A stretch of DNA of 64,000 bases from Mycobacteriaceae bacterium (GTDB lineage: Bacteria > Actinomycetota > Actinomycetes > Mycobacteriales > Mycobacteriaceae). Below are positions 1 through 7,454 of this stretch, in pieces; position 1 is the first letter of the stretch; each line of letters starts with the position of its first letter. A program made the position numbers and the translations under genes. The notes beneath the pieces are model-generated. The model did no database searches and was not told the DNA's origin. It saw only the letters and a list, made by a program, of their open reading frames with translations. The stretch is from positions 1 through 64,000 of the forward strand of contig JAFARC010000024.1 in NCBI GenBank assembly GCA_019245755.1, written 5' to 3'.

Positions 1-39
1 CAGCGGCACGCGCAACCCCAACAGCGCCCCAGCAATGAC

Positions 40-435
40 CTATGCCACCCGCCGCCACGGTTTACAGCCCTTGGTGACAAAGACCGCGCCTACGGGAGCC
101 ATAGAGATGTCGAAGGGTTGGGTGCCGTTACCCTCGGCTACCACCACAGTCTTCTGTTCGCGGTTCTGGGATTCGGGCCAGCCGATCCGCCAGTGACACT
201 CCGTCAAGACTTGGACCACCTGTCCGTTCTCCCAAAGGTTTTGGGTGCGGGCCCCATCGGTGTGCCACCTGCCGGACCCGATGTCCTTGCCGATCGTGTA
301 AACGCCGTCCGGAATCGACACAGCCGCAACGTGAGCAGGCGCGTTCGGGTGTGCCTTGTGGTTAAGACCGATCATCGCCGCGACACCTGCGGCAATAAGC
401 GCCACACCAGCGCCGACTAAGCGTAGACGCTTCAT
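40..435 (-). CDS. Small exported/membrane-anchored hypothetical protein
   Basis: About 131 residues. A short basic N-terminus (MKRLRL) is followed by a hydrophobic Ala/Val/Ile segment to about residue 25, which looks like an uncleaved anchor or a signal peptide. The remainder is soluble, with two cysteines (in ECHW and GCKPW) that could form a disulfide outside the membrane. The phrase DGVYTIGKDIGSGRW resembles small mycobacterial exported proteins, but I do not recognise the function. The ATG at 435 is preferred; an in-frame GTG at 441 is the alternative. The gene stands alone at the window edge, with its stop at 40-42. Confidence 0.6.
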   Translation of the reverse strand: MKRLRLVGAGVALIAAGVAAMIGLNHKAHPNAPAHVAAVSIPDGVYTIGKDIGSGRWHTDGARTQNLWENGQVVQVLTECHWRIGWPESQNREQKTVVVAEGNGTQPFDISMAPVGAVFVTKGCKPWRRVA

Positions 436-543
436 CCCCACTACGGACGGCAGCCTATAGCACGAAGAACCATCCTCGGGTGGGCACGCGGCGCCTCACG
501 CGCCCGATCGGCAAAATCCTCCCGCCCCGGGGGCGCAGGAGCG

Positions 544-571
544 GATCGGTTCGAATCCAACCGAGGGCACA
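544..571 (+). other. tRNA 3'-end-like fragment (T-loop plus acceptor), possible att remnant
   Basis: GGTTCGAATCC is a canonical tRNA T-loop core, and it is followed by CGAGGGCA, which looks like a 3' acceptor strand and discriminator. The expected 5' acceptor strand (GCCCTCG) and the D and anticodon arms are not found upstream, and the T-stem is imperfect. This is therefore a fragment, not a tRNA gene. Such 3' ends are commonly left where integrative elements have used a tRNA as attachment site. That origin is inference. Confidence 0.4.
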
Positions 572-619
572 AAATCTGCCCACCATCTGAGATCGGCTGG
601 ATACGCCGGTGTACGGTGG

Positions 620-1216
620 TTACACGGGGGGTGCCGGGTCGTATTGGATAGCCCGCCGGACCTGGCGGGCACGGTCTGCGCCGACCAATCGGACGACAAG
701 GTGGAGCGCCATGTCGATTCCTGCCGAGACGCCTGCTGCGGTGATGGTGTCGCCGTCGTCGACAAACCGCTCATCGCGCCGCACATCAATGGTGGGGTCG
801 AGCTCGGCCAGTAGGTCCAGCGAGGCCCAGTGCGTGGTTGCTGGGCGATGCGAGAGCAGGCCGGCAGCCGCGTAGACCAGGGAACCGGTGCAGACGCTGG
901 TCATCAGCGGGATGCCGGCACGCTGGCGGCGTACCCAGTCCAGCTGCACATCATCGTGTATCTGCGCCCGGGTGCCCTGGCCACCCGGATACACCAGTAC
1001 GTCCAGCGGCGGCGCGTCGGCGAAAGAGTGGTGCGCCTGCACGACCAGCCCCTTGGCGCACCGCACCAGACCACCCGACCGGGACAAGGACGTGACAGCG
1101 TAGCCGTCTGCTGCGAAGTTGCGTGTCCAGGCGGAAAGCACCTCCCAGGGGCCGACCGCGTCAAGTTCCTCAACATCCGGGAACAGCACGATCCCAATCT
1201 GTCTCGACGTGGTCAT
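620..1216 (-). CDS. DJ-1/PfpI family protein (isonitrile hydratase-like)
   Basis: 198 residues, a typical single-domain DJ-1/PfpI (ThiJ) length. The N-terminal strand IGIVLFPDVEELDAVGPWEV carries the conserved acidic residue (E16/E17) that pairs with the nucleophile. The nucleophile elbow is SVCTGS with Cys109, followed by the usual helix. VLVYPGGQGTR at about residues 73-83 is the oxyanion region. This arrangement matches the branch of the family with isonitrile hydratases and the amidotransferase-like domains of AraC regulators. No DNA-binding domain is attached, so it is a stand-alone protein. The substrate cannot be told from sequence. It lies next to the tRNA-like fragment and diverges from the small secreted-protein genes. 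Confidence 0.8.
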   Translation of the reverse strand: MTTSRQIGIVLFPDVEELDAVGPWEVLSAWTRNFAADGYAVTSLSRSGGLVRCAKGLVVQAHHSFADAPPLDVLVYPGGQGTRAQIHDDVQLDWVRRQRAGIPLMTSVCTGSLVYAAAGLLSHRPATTHWASLDLLAELDPTIDVRRDERFVDDGDTITAAGVSAGIDMALHLVVRLVGADRARQVRRAIQYDPAPPV

Positions 1217-1432
1217 GATCGTTTAACGGGGACTGAGATACGTTCGGTGGCCTGCGATGACCAAGCCGTCGTCGTGGTGGAAGTGCTTCACGGTGCGCAC
1301 TGTAGCGGCCGCCGGAGGAGCGGCCCACTGATTTTCACGAGTGGCACCCATCGCCGGAAGCGGCGCTCGGCGTGCATTTCGGGCATCCTTGGAACACAGG
1401 CCACAGTGGCCTCGCTTTCCAGGAGCACCGCC

Positions 1433-1726
1433 ATGGCACTCGAGCCGCGATATTTCACACTGTTACCGGTCTGTGCGGGCGTCGCGGCATCGATTGCCCT
1501 GGCGCCGTCTGCGGCTGCAGATTCAGGAGTTTTGCCGGTAGCGGGCTCGGAAAACGCGAGCGATACCCTCAACGACTTGACCGCCCAGGGCTACGACGTT
1601 CAGATCAACTGGGTCAACGGTTATCCCCACGTCTCACTGTCTCAGTGCTGGGTCAATTCGATCAACACAGCCGACGCCACCGGCAGCCTACGCACTGCCT
1701 ACGTCGACATTGAGTGCCCGAAATAG
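1433..1726 (+). CDS. Small secreted protein, paralog 1
   Basis: 97 residues with a Sec signal peptide (hydrophobic to about residue 28, cleavage likely after SAAA-DS). The mature part is about 68 residues. It contains ASDTLNDLTAQGYDVQINW, a region shared almost word for word with the next gene, and two cysteines (SQCW and IECPK) that probably form a disulfide. The ATG is chosen because AGGAG at 1421-1425 precedes it by 7 nt; an open frame runs far upstream but has no signal peptide or RBS. This resembles a widespread family of mycobacterial small secreted proteins of unknown role, recognised by pattern rather than by name. Confidence 0.75.
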   Translation: MALEPRYFTLLPVCAGVAASIALAPSAAADSGVLPVAGSENASDTLNDLTAQGYDVQINWVNGYPHVSLSQCWVNSINTADATGSLRTAYVDIECPK

Positions 1727-1801
1727 GCACGACCGCGACTGGCTTTTTCGAGGCATCCTGGAAGGAGTGCTACGGATGTCCGGCCTCTCCGGAGGATCGC
1801 T

Positions 1802-2149
1802 ATGTCGCTCAAGCTGGGAATAGTCGCCATGTGGTTGGCTGCTGCGGGTACGGCCGCCTCGATCCTCGTCGCGCCGCTCGCCGGCGCCGACCCCGTTTGG
1901 CCGGTAGCCGGCGCCGAGTCGGCAAGTGACACCATTGCAGACCTGCAAGCCCAGGGTTACGACGTACAGATCAACTGGGTCACCGGTTACAGCAGGGCCC
2001 CGCTGTCGCGGTGCTCCGTTTCGGGCATCAACAACCCGGACCGCTCGCCCGGCAGCGACAAGACGCTAACGACCGTCTACGTCGACGTTGTGTGTCCAAA
2101 CGACGACTGGGACTGGGGAGGCGTCGGTATCGGCGTCGGCATCGGGTGA
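1802..2149 (+). CDS. Small secreted protein, paralog 2
   Basis: 115 residues and clearly paralogous to the gene 75 bp upstream: signal peptide, then PVAGAESASDTIADLQAQGY, DVQINWVTGY, LSRC and VYVDVVCP in the same order. It differs by a C-terminal extension with an acidic DDWDWGG stretch followed by a glycine/valine/isoleucine tail (VGIGVGIG). Both cysteines are conserved. GGAGG at 1790-1794 lies 7 nt before the ATG. Same strand, close spacing and sequence similarity indicate a tandem duplication, possibly co-transcribed. Function unknown; secretion is inferred from the signal peptide. Confidence 0.75.
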   Translation: MSLKLGIVAMWLAAAGTAASILVAPLAGADPVWPVAGAESASDTIADLQAQGYDVQINWVTGYSRAPLSRCSVSGINNPDRSPGSDKTLTTVYVDVVCPNDDWDWGGVGIGVGIG

Positions 2150-2162
2150 AGCCGGCAGGCCG

Positions 2163-2456
2163 TCACGGGGTCCACACGCCGTCCGGTACGAACGGATCTG
2201 TCCCGAAGGGCAGGTAGGGGTCCGCTCCGCCGATCGCCGAGTCCCGCGGCAACACGGAGACCGGTCCGCCAGGAGGCAGCGCTACCGGGCCGTTGGCGCG
2301 CGAAGGCGCCGCAGGATGCTGAGTTGGCTGTGCGGCACCGTTGGCAACCGGCGTGGGGTCGGTCGCGGCAGCGGACGCCGACGGCGCTGCAGCAACGGCC
2401 ACCGCTGCCGCAACGCCCACCACAGCGGAAGCGAGCCCCAACATGTTCGTGTGCAT
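2163..2456 (-). CDS. Small Ala/Pro-rich exported hypothetical protein
   Basis: About 97 residues from the chosen ATG (MHTNMLGLAS). A clear signal peptide (Ala/Val-rich, cleavage likely after SASA-AA) is followed by a low-complexity Pro/Ala/Gly mature part ending in GVWTP. There are no cysteines and no recognisable domain. An in-frame ATG at 2474 would add six residues in front of the signal peptide and is less likely. The gene is convergent with the secreted paralog pair and lies downstream of the chromate-transporter genes on the same strand, with 72 bp between them. Function unknown. Confidence 0.6.
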   Translation of the reverse strand: MHTNMLGLASAVVGVAAAVAVAAAPSASAAATDPTPVANGAAQPTQHPAAPSRANGPVALPPGGPVSVLPRDSAIGGADPYLPFGTDPFVPDGVWTP

Positions 2457-2528
2457 GGCATTTCCCTCTGTCATCGCACGAGGGTGGTTACCCGTATGAA
2501 TACCCGACGGGGTTACGCGAGTGAGATC

Positions 2529-3074
2529 TCACACCACGCCGAGGTAGCCGATCAACGCAGCGGCACCGACGACAATCAATGGATTCGTCTTGGTGAATAC
2601 GAAGATCAGTGTGCATATTCCGGTAACAAGATATGCGCGCCAATCGTGATCGGCGGCCCGGCTCATCACCAGCGAAGTGGCCAGTATCAGACCCACCGTG
2701 ATCGGCGCGAACCCCTTCTCGACGGCGTGTCGTACGCGAGATTTGTGTGCCTTCTGCCAAAAGCGGGTGAGGACATACACCAACGTCGCCGCGGGGATGA
2801 TCATCGCCGCGGTGGCAATGACTCCCCCGACCATCCCGCCGAGCGCTCCGGCGATGTGCAGCCCCGCCGCATAGCCCACCAGCGTGACAATCAGGATGCT
2901 CGGCCCCGGTGCCGCCTGGGAAATGGAGAAGATGTCGGCGAATTGAGAGTTGGTCAGCCAATGGGCTTTCCTCACCGCTTTCAGATGCATTTCGGGCAGG
3001 ACCGCATTTCCACCGCCGATCGAGAGCAACGACAGCGTGGAGAACATCGTCATCAGCTGAACGTAGGTCCTCAT
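2529..3074 (-). CDS. Chromate transporter (CHR) domain protein, second half
   Basis: 181 residues, a single CHR domain as found in short-chain ChrA proteins that work as a pair. Family signatures visible are SIGGGNAVLPEM near the N-terminus and SQAAPGPSILIVTLVGYAAG around residues 50-70, then several hydrophobic helices. CHR proteins are membrane proteins linked to chromate efflux, but actual substrates vary. The ATG at 3074 overlaps the stop of the preceding CHR gene in an ATGA junction, so the two are translationally coupled and probably form one heteromeric transporter. An upstream open frame overlaps the first CHR gene and is not used. Confidence 0.85.
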   Translation of the reverse strand: MRTYVQLMTMFSTLSLLSIGGGNAVLPEMHLKAVRKAHWLTNSQFADIFSISQAAPGPSILIVTLVGYAAGLHIAGALGGMVGGVIATAAMIIPAATLVYVLTRFWQKAHKSRVRHAVEKGFAPITVGLILATSLVMSRAADHDWRAYLVTGICTLIFVFTKTNPLIVVGAAALIGYLGVV

Positions 3075-3634
3075 GCGGAGCGCTTTCTTGGCCAGGCCCA
3101 GACCAGGCTCAGTGGTGCAAGTATGCCGAGGGTCAGCGGAAGCGGCCATCGCACAAGGCCGTTCAACACGAAGCTGGTGATGAAAAACAACACCGGCACC
3201 ATCCCGGTCAAGCATTTCTGGCCGGTTTTGATCACCATCGCCAGCGTCAGCGCGACCGCAGCCGCAGACGCACCGTGCAAAGCGCCCTTGACCGCCGGCA
3301 CTTCCTTGAAGCGGAAGTACATATATCCCATCGCCAAGATGAAGATCACAGGCATCAGACAAAGGCCGAATAACGCCGCAGCCGCACCGGGGACACCGCC
3401 CATCTTGGTGCCGACGAAGACCGCCATGTTCACCTGGTTCGCGCCGGGCAGGATTCGGCACATCGTCATGGCGCTGAGAAATTCTTCTTCTTCCATCCAG
3501 CGCTTCTCGACCACCAGAACTTCACGCGACCACGCCGACAGGCCGCCGCCAAACGACGCGACTGCGATGTGATTGAACGTCCAGGCCAACTGAAACAGCG
3601 AAACCTTCTGGCGCGGCGGTTCGATCTCACTCAT
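3071..3634 (-). CDS. Chromate transporter (CHR) domain protein, first half
   Basis: 187 residues. It carries the first-half CHR motifs: ASFGGGLSAW, the acidic VEKRWMEEEEF segment, and RILPGANQVNMAVFVG in place of the usual QxxPGP box. Hydrophobic helices follow to the C-terminus. The chosen ATG (MSEIEPP) overlaps the end of the upstream PLD-like gene by 8 nt. An alternative ATG at 3673 would overlap by 47 nt. The tight PLD-CHR-CHR arrangement suggests one operon. The PLD partner is unexpected, and its link to ion transport is unknown. Confidence 0.85.
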   Translation of the reverse strand: MSEIEPPRQKVSLFQLAWTFNHIAVASFGGGLSAWSREVLVVEKRWMEEEEFLSAMTMCRILPGANQVNMAVFVGTKMGGVPGAAAALFGLCLMPVIFILAMGYMYFRFKEVPAVKGALHGASAAAVALTLAMVIKTGQKCLTGMVPVLFFITSFVLNGLVRWPLPLTLGILAPLSLVWAWPRKRSA

Positions 3635-4616
3635 GAATGAGATCTGGATCGTGCGGGAAGTCGGTTTCGACATGCTGGGACGGATCGAGCGGATCGGGCG
3701 GATCGTAGTGATGCGAAAGGTCCCAATCTGTGTCGAAGACCTCGCGCAAACGCGCGAGCACGAGTGGATCGGTTATCGTAATGCCGAGCTCGCGGCGCAG
3801 GTCGAAGGCACTTCGGTCGATGTTCATGGAGCCAAGCAGTGCCTGTTCGTCGTCCACGATGAGCAGCTTTGCGTGCACCCTCAAGTTCTTCTGCTTGTGC
3901 ACTTTGACCCCGATCCGTCTCAACGTGCGCAGTGACGCGAATGTGTCGAGAATGTCCCAGTCGCTGATCCCGTGCCGCCCTCCGCACAGAACGTGCACTT
4001 TTACACCGCGATCCGCGGCGGCCGCGATCCTATCGAGAATGACCGCGTCGACATACTTGGGGTGCTGCACATCGAGTCGGTGTCGAGCCGTGTCGATGAA
4101 ATGAGCCATATGCCACCGCGAATTCGAATTGCTCCAGAGAAGGCCTTCGTAAGTTGACGGCGCCGAGTCGCGATGCTCCCAGTCAATGTTGAACACTTCG
4201 ATGATTTGCGCCACGTGCTGTGAATCGTGGGTGATGATGCCGTAATCCCGAGTCTGGTTAAAGTACTTGGCACAGAGGTTGAAGGTGGCGACGAGTGCAG
4301 CATTTTCGTCGGCGACGATCGACTTCTCGTGCGTCACGTAGAAATTCGGGTTGGACCACTTGACATTTATCCCGGCACCCCCGAAGCGCTCATAAGTCGC
4401 ATCGTTGACACGGTCCCCGCCCGAACGTTCCGGATTGAGCATGACGCGCACGTCGACGCCGGCATCCTTTCGGTCGATGACCGCCTCAATTAGGCTTTCC
4501 TCGGTGAACGTGAATTGTTTGATCAATAGCGACTGCTTGGCGGTTTCGATGAATTCCCGAACCGGTTCCAGCCCGTCATCGGGTTGTACAATCAGACCGG
4601 GCGTAAACATAGGCAT
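3627..4616 (-). CDS. Phospholipase D-like protein with two HKD motifs
   Basis: 329 residues. Two HxK(x)4D motifs are present: HEKSIVAD in the first half and HAKLLIVDD in the second, followed by LLGSMNIDRSAFD. This is the classic duplicated PLD catalytic core, as in cardiolipin synthases and PLD-type transferases. There is no transmembrane helix or signal peptide, unlike standard bacterial cardiolipin synthases, so a cytosolic or peripheral phosphodiesterase is also possible. The ATG at 4616 is chosen because a TACATT -10 box lies 8 nt before it, which fits a leaderless start. An in-frame GTG at 4634 would contain that box. It heads a coupled operon with the CHR pair. Confidence 0.8.
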   Translation of the reverse strand: MPMFTPGLIVQPDDGLEPVREFIETAKQSLLIKQFTFTEESLIEAVIDRKDAGVDVRVMLNPERSGGDRVNDATYERFGGAGINVKWSNPNFYVTHEKSIVADENAALVATFNLCAKYFNQTRDYGIITHDSQHVAQIIEVFNIDWEHRDSAPSTYEGLLWSNSNSRWHMAHFIDTARHRLDVQHPKYVDAVILDRIAAAADRGVKVHVLCGGRHGISDWDILDTFASLRTLRRIGVKVHKQKNLRVHAKLLIVDDEQALLGSMNIDRSAFDLRRELGITITDPLVLARLREVFDTDWDLSHHYDPPDPLDPSQHVETDFPHDPDLIHE

Positions 4617-4624
4617 AGGGTGAA

Positions 4625-4630
4625 AATGTA
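4625..4630 (-). promoter_or_regulatory. Probable -10 element (TACATT) for the PLD-CHR operon
   Basis: TACATT on the minus strand matches the mycobacterial TAnnnT -10 pattern. It lies 8 nt before the ATG at 4616, which suggests a leaderless or near-leaderless transcript. No convincing -35 is visible. Confidence 0.4.
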
Positions 4631-4650
4631 GCACCGCGACAATGTCGCCG

Positions 4651-4660
4651 GTTAGCTAAC
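4651..4660. promoter_or_regulatory. Perfect 10-bp palindrome GTTAGCTAAC between divergent genes
   Basis: GTTAGCTAAC reads identically on both strands. It sits in the roughly 60-bp gap between the divergent PLD-like gene and the adenylate cyclase gene. It could be an operator serving both, but no regulator is known for it here. Confidence 0.3.
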
Positions 4661-4678
4661 GGGCGAACTTCGACGTCG

Positions 4679-6094
4679 GTGTCACAACTCTGTTCCGGTC
4701 ACCGGATGCCCCATCGGCGGGCTGCCACCGCGGCAGGATCGGATACGCTGATCAACGTGGCCGCCGAGGTGGAAGGCGCGGCGGCGCCGCCAGTGACAGA
4801 AGGCCCGTTCCTAAGGTCCTACTGTGGTCCTCCCCTGCGCCTCAAACCGCCGACCCCGGCGCGCAACCAGCACTACGCCGAAAGCATCCGGCGGCGGCGC
4901 CAGGTGCTCAACATCACCACTTGGATCGGGTCCGCCGTCACTTTGAGCTTCGCCGTGATGGAGGTCGTGACCGGCGGCGTATGGCGCATCGCCCTGATCC
5001 AGTTCCTGAGCGCATTTGTCCTGGCGATGATCCCGCTGCTGCACCGGTTCGGCGAGCTGGTCGCCCCGCTCGCCCTGATCTTCACCGCATACGTGTCGTT
5101 GTCAATCTTGTGTTGGAACGTGGGCACGGGCTCAGGCGTCCAGTTTTATTTTCTGGTCGGCGCGACCGTTGCGGTGCTGATCCTGGGCATCGAGCGCATC
5201 GTGCTCGCGTCGATTCTGGTGGCGATCGGCGCCGGAATCGTGATTGCACTGCAGTTCCTGGTGCCCGCCGAGACCGGTGCGCGACCGCACTGGGCCACCG
5301 TTGCCGGCTTCGTCATATCGACGATCAGCGCCTGCGTCATGATCGTCGCGGCGGTGGCCTTCGCATTGCGGGAAATCGGCCGTGCGGAAGACGCCATGGA
5401 AAAGGAGTACCAACGCTCCGAGACCCTGTTGGTCAACATGCTGCCTGCCAGCATCGCGGACCGGCTGAAGAATCCCGCAACGACGATGATCGCCGACAAA
5501 TACGAAGAAGCCTCCGTGCTGTTCGCCGACATCGCCGGCTACACCGAGCAGGCCAGCCGGACCACACCGGCCGATCTCGTCGACTTCCTCAACCGGGTCT
5601 ACACCGATTTCGACCGACTGGTCGAACGACACGGGCTGGAGAAGATCAAGACCACCGGCGACTGCTACGTGGTGGTCAGCGGCGTCCCGCACCCCCGGCC
5701 GGACCACCTGGAAGCGCTGGCCTGTCTGGCGCTGAACATGAAGGACACGATCACCGGGCTGACCGACGCAAGGGGTCGCGCGGTACCCATGCGCATCGGA
5801 CTCGGCGCCGGCCCGGTGGTCGCCGGTGTCGTGGGCACCCGCCGGTTCTTCTACGACATCTGGGGTGACGCCGTCAACGTCGCCTCCCGCATGGAGACAA
5901 CGGGTGTGGAAGGCCGGATCCAGGTGCCGCAAGAGGTGTACGAGCGCCTCAAGCACGACTTCATCCTCGAAGAACGCGGCGAAATCGCGGTGAAGGGCAA
6001 GGGCGTGATGCGGACCTGGTTCCTGATAGCGCAGCGGGAACTCGGTTCAGTCGGCGGAAAGGGCGCAGACCAGCACGCGGCGGGCGTTCGGTAA
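4679..6094 (+). CDS. cya: Membrane-bound class III adenylate cyclase (Rv1625c-like)
   Basis: 471 residues from a GTG start. After a poorly conserved N-terminus, residues about 80-245 form six hydrophobic helices. A cyclase transducer segment follows (EYQRSETLLVNMLPASIADRL) and then a single class III catalytic domain from about residue 275. Visible catalytic elements are the metal-binding FADIAGYTEQ, the purine-specifying KIKTTGD, the second metal Asp region, and DIWGDAVNVASRME with the transition-state Asn and Arg. This matches M. tuberculosis Rv1625c, which makes cAMP as a homodimer. The true start is uncertain: an ATG at 4706 and a GTG at 4757 are also possible, and no RBS is clear. Confidence 0.88.
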   Translation: MSQLCSGHRMPHRRAATAAGSDTLINVAAEVEGAAAPPVTEGPFLRSYCGPPLRLKPPTPARNQHYAESIRRRRQVLNITTWIGSAVTLSFAVMEVVTGGVWRIALIQFLSAFVLAMIPLLHRFGELVAPLALIFTAYVSLSILCWNVGTGSGVQFYFLVGATVAVLILGIERIVLASILVAIGAGIVIALQFLVPAETGARPHWATVAGFVISTISACVMIVAAVAFALREIGRAEDAMEKEYQRSETLLVNMLPASIADRLKNPATTMIADKYEEASVLFADIAGYTEQASRTTPADLVDFLNRVYTDFDRLVERHGLEKIKTTGDCYVVVSGVPHPRPDHLEALACLALNMKDTITGLTDARGRAVPMRIGLGAGPVVAGVVGTRRFFYDIWGDAVNVASRMETTGVEGRIQVPQEVYERLKHDFILEERGEIAVKGKGVMRTWFLIAQRELGSVGGKGADQHAAGVR

Positions 6095-6111
6095 TTCCGG
6101 ATTAACCCGGA

Positions 6112-6756
6112 TTAACCCGGCGGTGGTGGCGGCGCCGGCGCAGCGGCCGGTGACGGGTCAGGCAAGAACTCCACCGGACCGGCCGGAAGGTTGGTCCCGG
6201 GTGGGGGCGCGGTGCCGGGAAGCGGCTGGCCAAGTTGATCCTTCGGCATCTGGCCGATCCCCATGTGCCAGAGGCCGTGCGCCCGCTGGAAGGCGTCAAT
6301 TCTGCCGGATGCTGGCGGCGCGTTCGGATCGGTCGGCCCGGCGCTGTATATCGATTGCTGGCCCTGTTCGGCCAGCTTCATGTTCGGCCCGAACAGGTAT
6401 TGCGGGGTGTTCAGCACGTTGGTGGGCGGCGAGGCCGGCTGGCTGCCAGGTAATGCCGGAGTGGGCGTCTGGCTCAGCACGAGATCGAAGCCCGACGGGG
6501 AGGCGTTGGACTGCCCCAACACATCCCGCATGGTCCCCATCGCTGTCGGAGGGGGCCCGGGATCCGGCGCCGGCGTTGGGTCTGCAGGTGAGGCGGCAGC
6601 CGCCGGATCGGCCGGTGGGGGCGGATCCGCCGCGGCGGTCGCCGTGGAGGCGACCGCCGCACCGACCGCGAGCACGCCGGCGACGGCGATACGCGCGGCC
6701 ACGCCGGTGGCTCCGGCGACGGCGATACGCGCGGCCACGCCGGTGGCTGCGGCCAT
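6112..6756 (-). CDS. Pro/Ala-rich exported protein coupled to an MspA-family porin
   Basis: 214 residues. The N-terminus is a long Ala/Val signal peptide ending near ATAAADPPPP. It contains a perfect internal 12-residue duplication. The mature part starts with a Pro/Ala/Asp linker, then a more ordered middle (about residues 75-180, including VLNTPQYLFGPNMKLAEQGQ and DAFQRAHGLWHMGIGQMP), and ends in a poly-Pro tail. No known domain is recognised. Its ATG shares one base with the stop of the porin gene (TGATG), so it is translationally coupled to the porin. That suggests a periplasmic or outer-membrane accessory role, which is inference. It converges with cya, 17 bp from the cya stop. Confidence 0.75.
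   Translation of the reverse strand: MAAATGVAARIAVAGATGVAARIAVAGVLAVGAAVASTATAAADPPPPADPAAAASPADPTPAPDPGPPPTAMGTMRDVLGQSNASPSGFDLVLSQTPTPALPGSQPASPPTNVLNTPQYLFGPNMKLAEQGQQSIYSAGPTDPNAPPASGRIDAFQRAHGLWHMGIGQMPKDQLGQPLPGTAPPPGTNLPAGPVEFLPDPSPAAAPAPPPPPG
6677..6748 (-). repeat. Two perfect 36-bp tandem copies inside a signal peptide
   Basis: The 36 bp at 6677-6712 are repeated exactly at 6713-6748. They duplicate the 12-residue block ATGVAARIAVAG in the hydrophobic core of the signal peptide of the exported protein at 6112-6756. Reading frame is kept. Exact identity implies a recent slippage or duplication event, or a strain-variable tract. Confidence 0.9.
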
Positions 6757-7454
6757 CAGAACACCTTGGTGACGCCGTAGTAGCCGACGATGTCGTCTTC
6801 GTCCGTGCCCGAGCTGGTCAGCGTGGCGTACGACCGCAGCGACGACGCGCCGACGCAGTTGTCGATCTTGATGTGGATGTCCTTGAGGGTGACCCGCGTG
6901 TTCGTGCCCTTGAACGTCTTCTTATCCACCGGAACGTTGATGACCTCGCCCGGCCTGGGCTCCACCTCGATCTGGCCCTGGATCGGGAAAGTGACTCCAG
7001 CGGGTATGGACAACAGACCCGTATTGGACAACGACGCGGTGCCCGTGCTAACGCCGATCGAGCCGTTCAGCTTGATCTTGTCCATGGCGACCCCGCAGCC
7101 GATCTGATACCCCGCCTCCAGCGATCCACCATTCACCGAGCCCGTCACCGTCCCGGTGAACGTGCCGCCCACCAGCCAGTCGCGTGACGACAACGCGGTC
7201 GTCAGCGGCGGCAACGGCAGCTGGGTCTCATTACTGCCGACCACCGTCAGTGTCCGGCCGTCCGTAGTGTGCGCGATGCCCGGAACCTCCGACGGTACCG
7301 CCCCGGTGTCTGGCGGCGGAGGCGGAGGTGCGCCCGGGTCAGCGGCGGGCGCTGCGGCAGGGTCGGGCGGCGGCGGGTCCGCCACTGCTTGCGAAGCCGC
7401 TGCAACGGGGACCAGCATGCAAACAGCAGCCAGGGTGGCAAAACGATTCAACAT
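6756..7454 (-). CDS. MspA-family porin, paralog A
   Basis: 232 residues. Signal peptide (MLNRFATLAAVCMLV, cleavage near AVA-DP), then a Pro/Asp/Ala-rich linker to about residue 55, then an MspA-type beta domain. Family landmarks are TTDGRTLTVVGSNET, SRDWLVGGTFTGTVTG, GGSLEAGYQIGCGV, and the C-terminal RSYATLTSSGTDED. MspA proteins form octameric channels for small hydrophilic solutes in the mycobacterial outer membrane. The Pro-rich linker is longer than in MspA itself. The ATG at 7454 is chosen because it places the signal peptide at the N-terminus and matches the start of paralog B. The leader upstream is identical to that of paralog B. The downstream exported protein overlaps by one base. 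Confidence 0.88.
   Translation of the reverse strand: MLNRFATLAAVCMLVPVAAASQAVADPPPPDPAAAPAADPGAPPPPPPDTGAVPSEVPGIAHTTDGRTLTVVGSNETQLPLPPLTTALSSRDWLVGGTFTGTVTGSVNGGSLEAGYQIGCGVAMDKIKLNGSIGVSTGTASLSNTGLLSIPAGVTFPIQGQIEVEPRPGEVINVPVDKKTFKGTNTRVTLKDIHIKIDNCVGASSLRSYATLTSSGTDEDDIVGYYGVTKVF

Noticed and set aside
496..789. Minus-strand frame containing VGFEPIRSC
   Set aside because: This phrase is the usual false translation of a tRNA T-loop. The frame overlaps the DJ-1 gene and has no RBS, so it is not a gene.
2088..3572. Long plus-strand open frame (494 codons)
   Set aside because: It is the complement of the CHR genes, with many Arg/His/Gln residues and no domain. The minus-strand frames carry clear transporter motifs.
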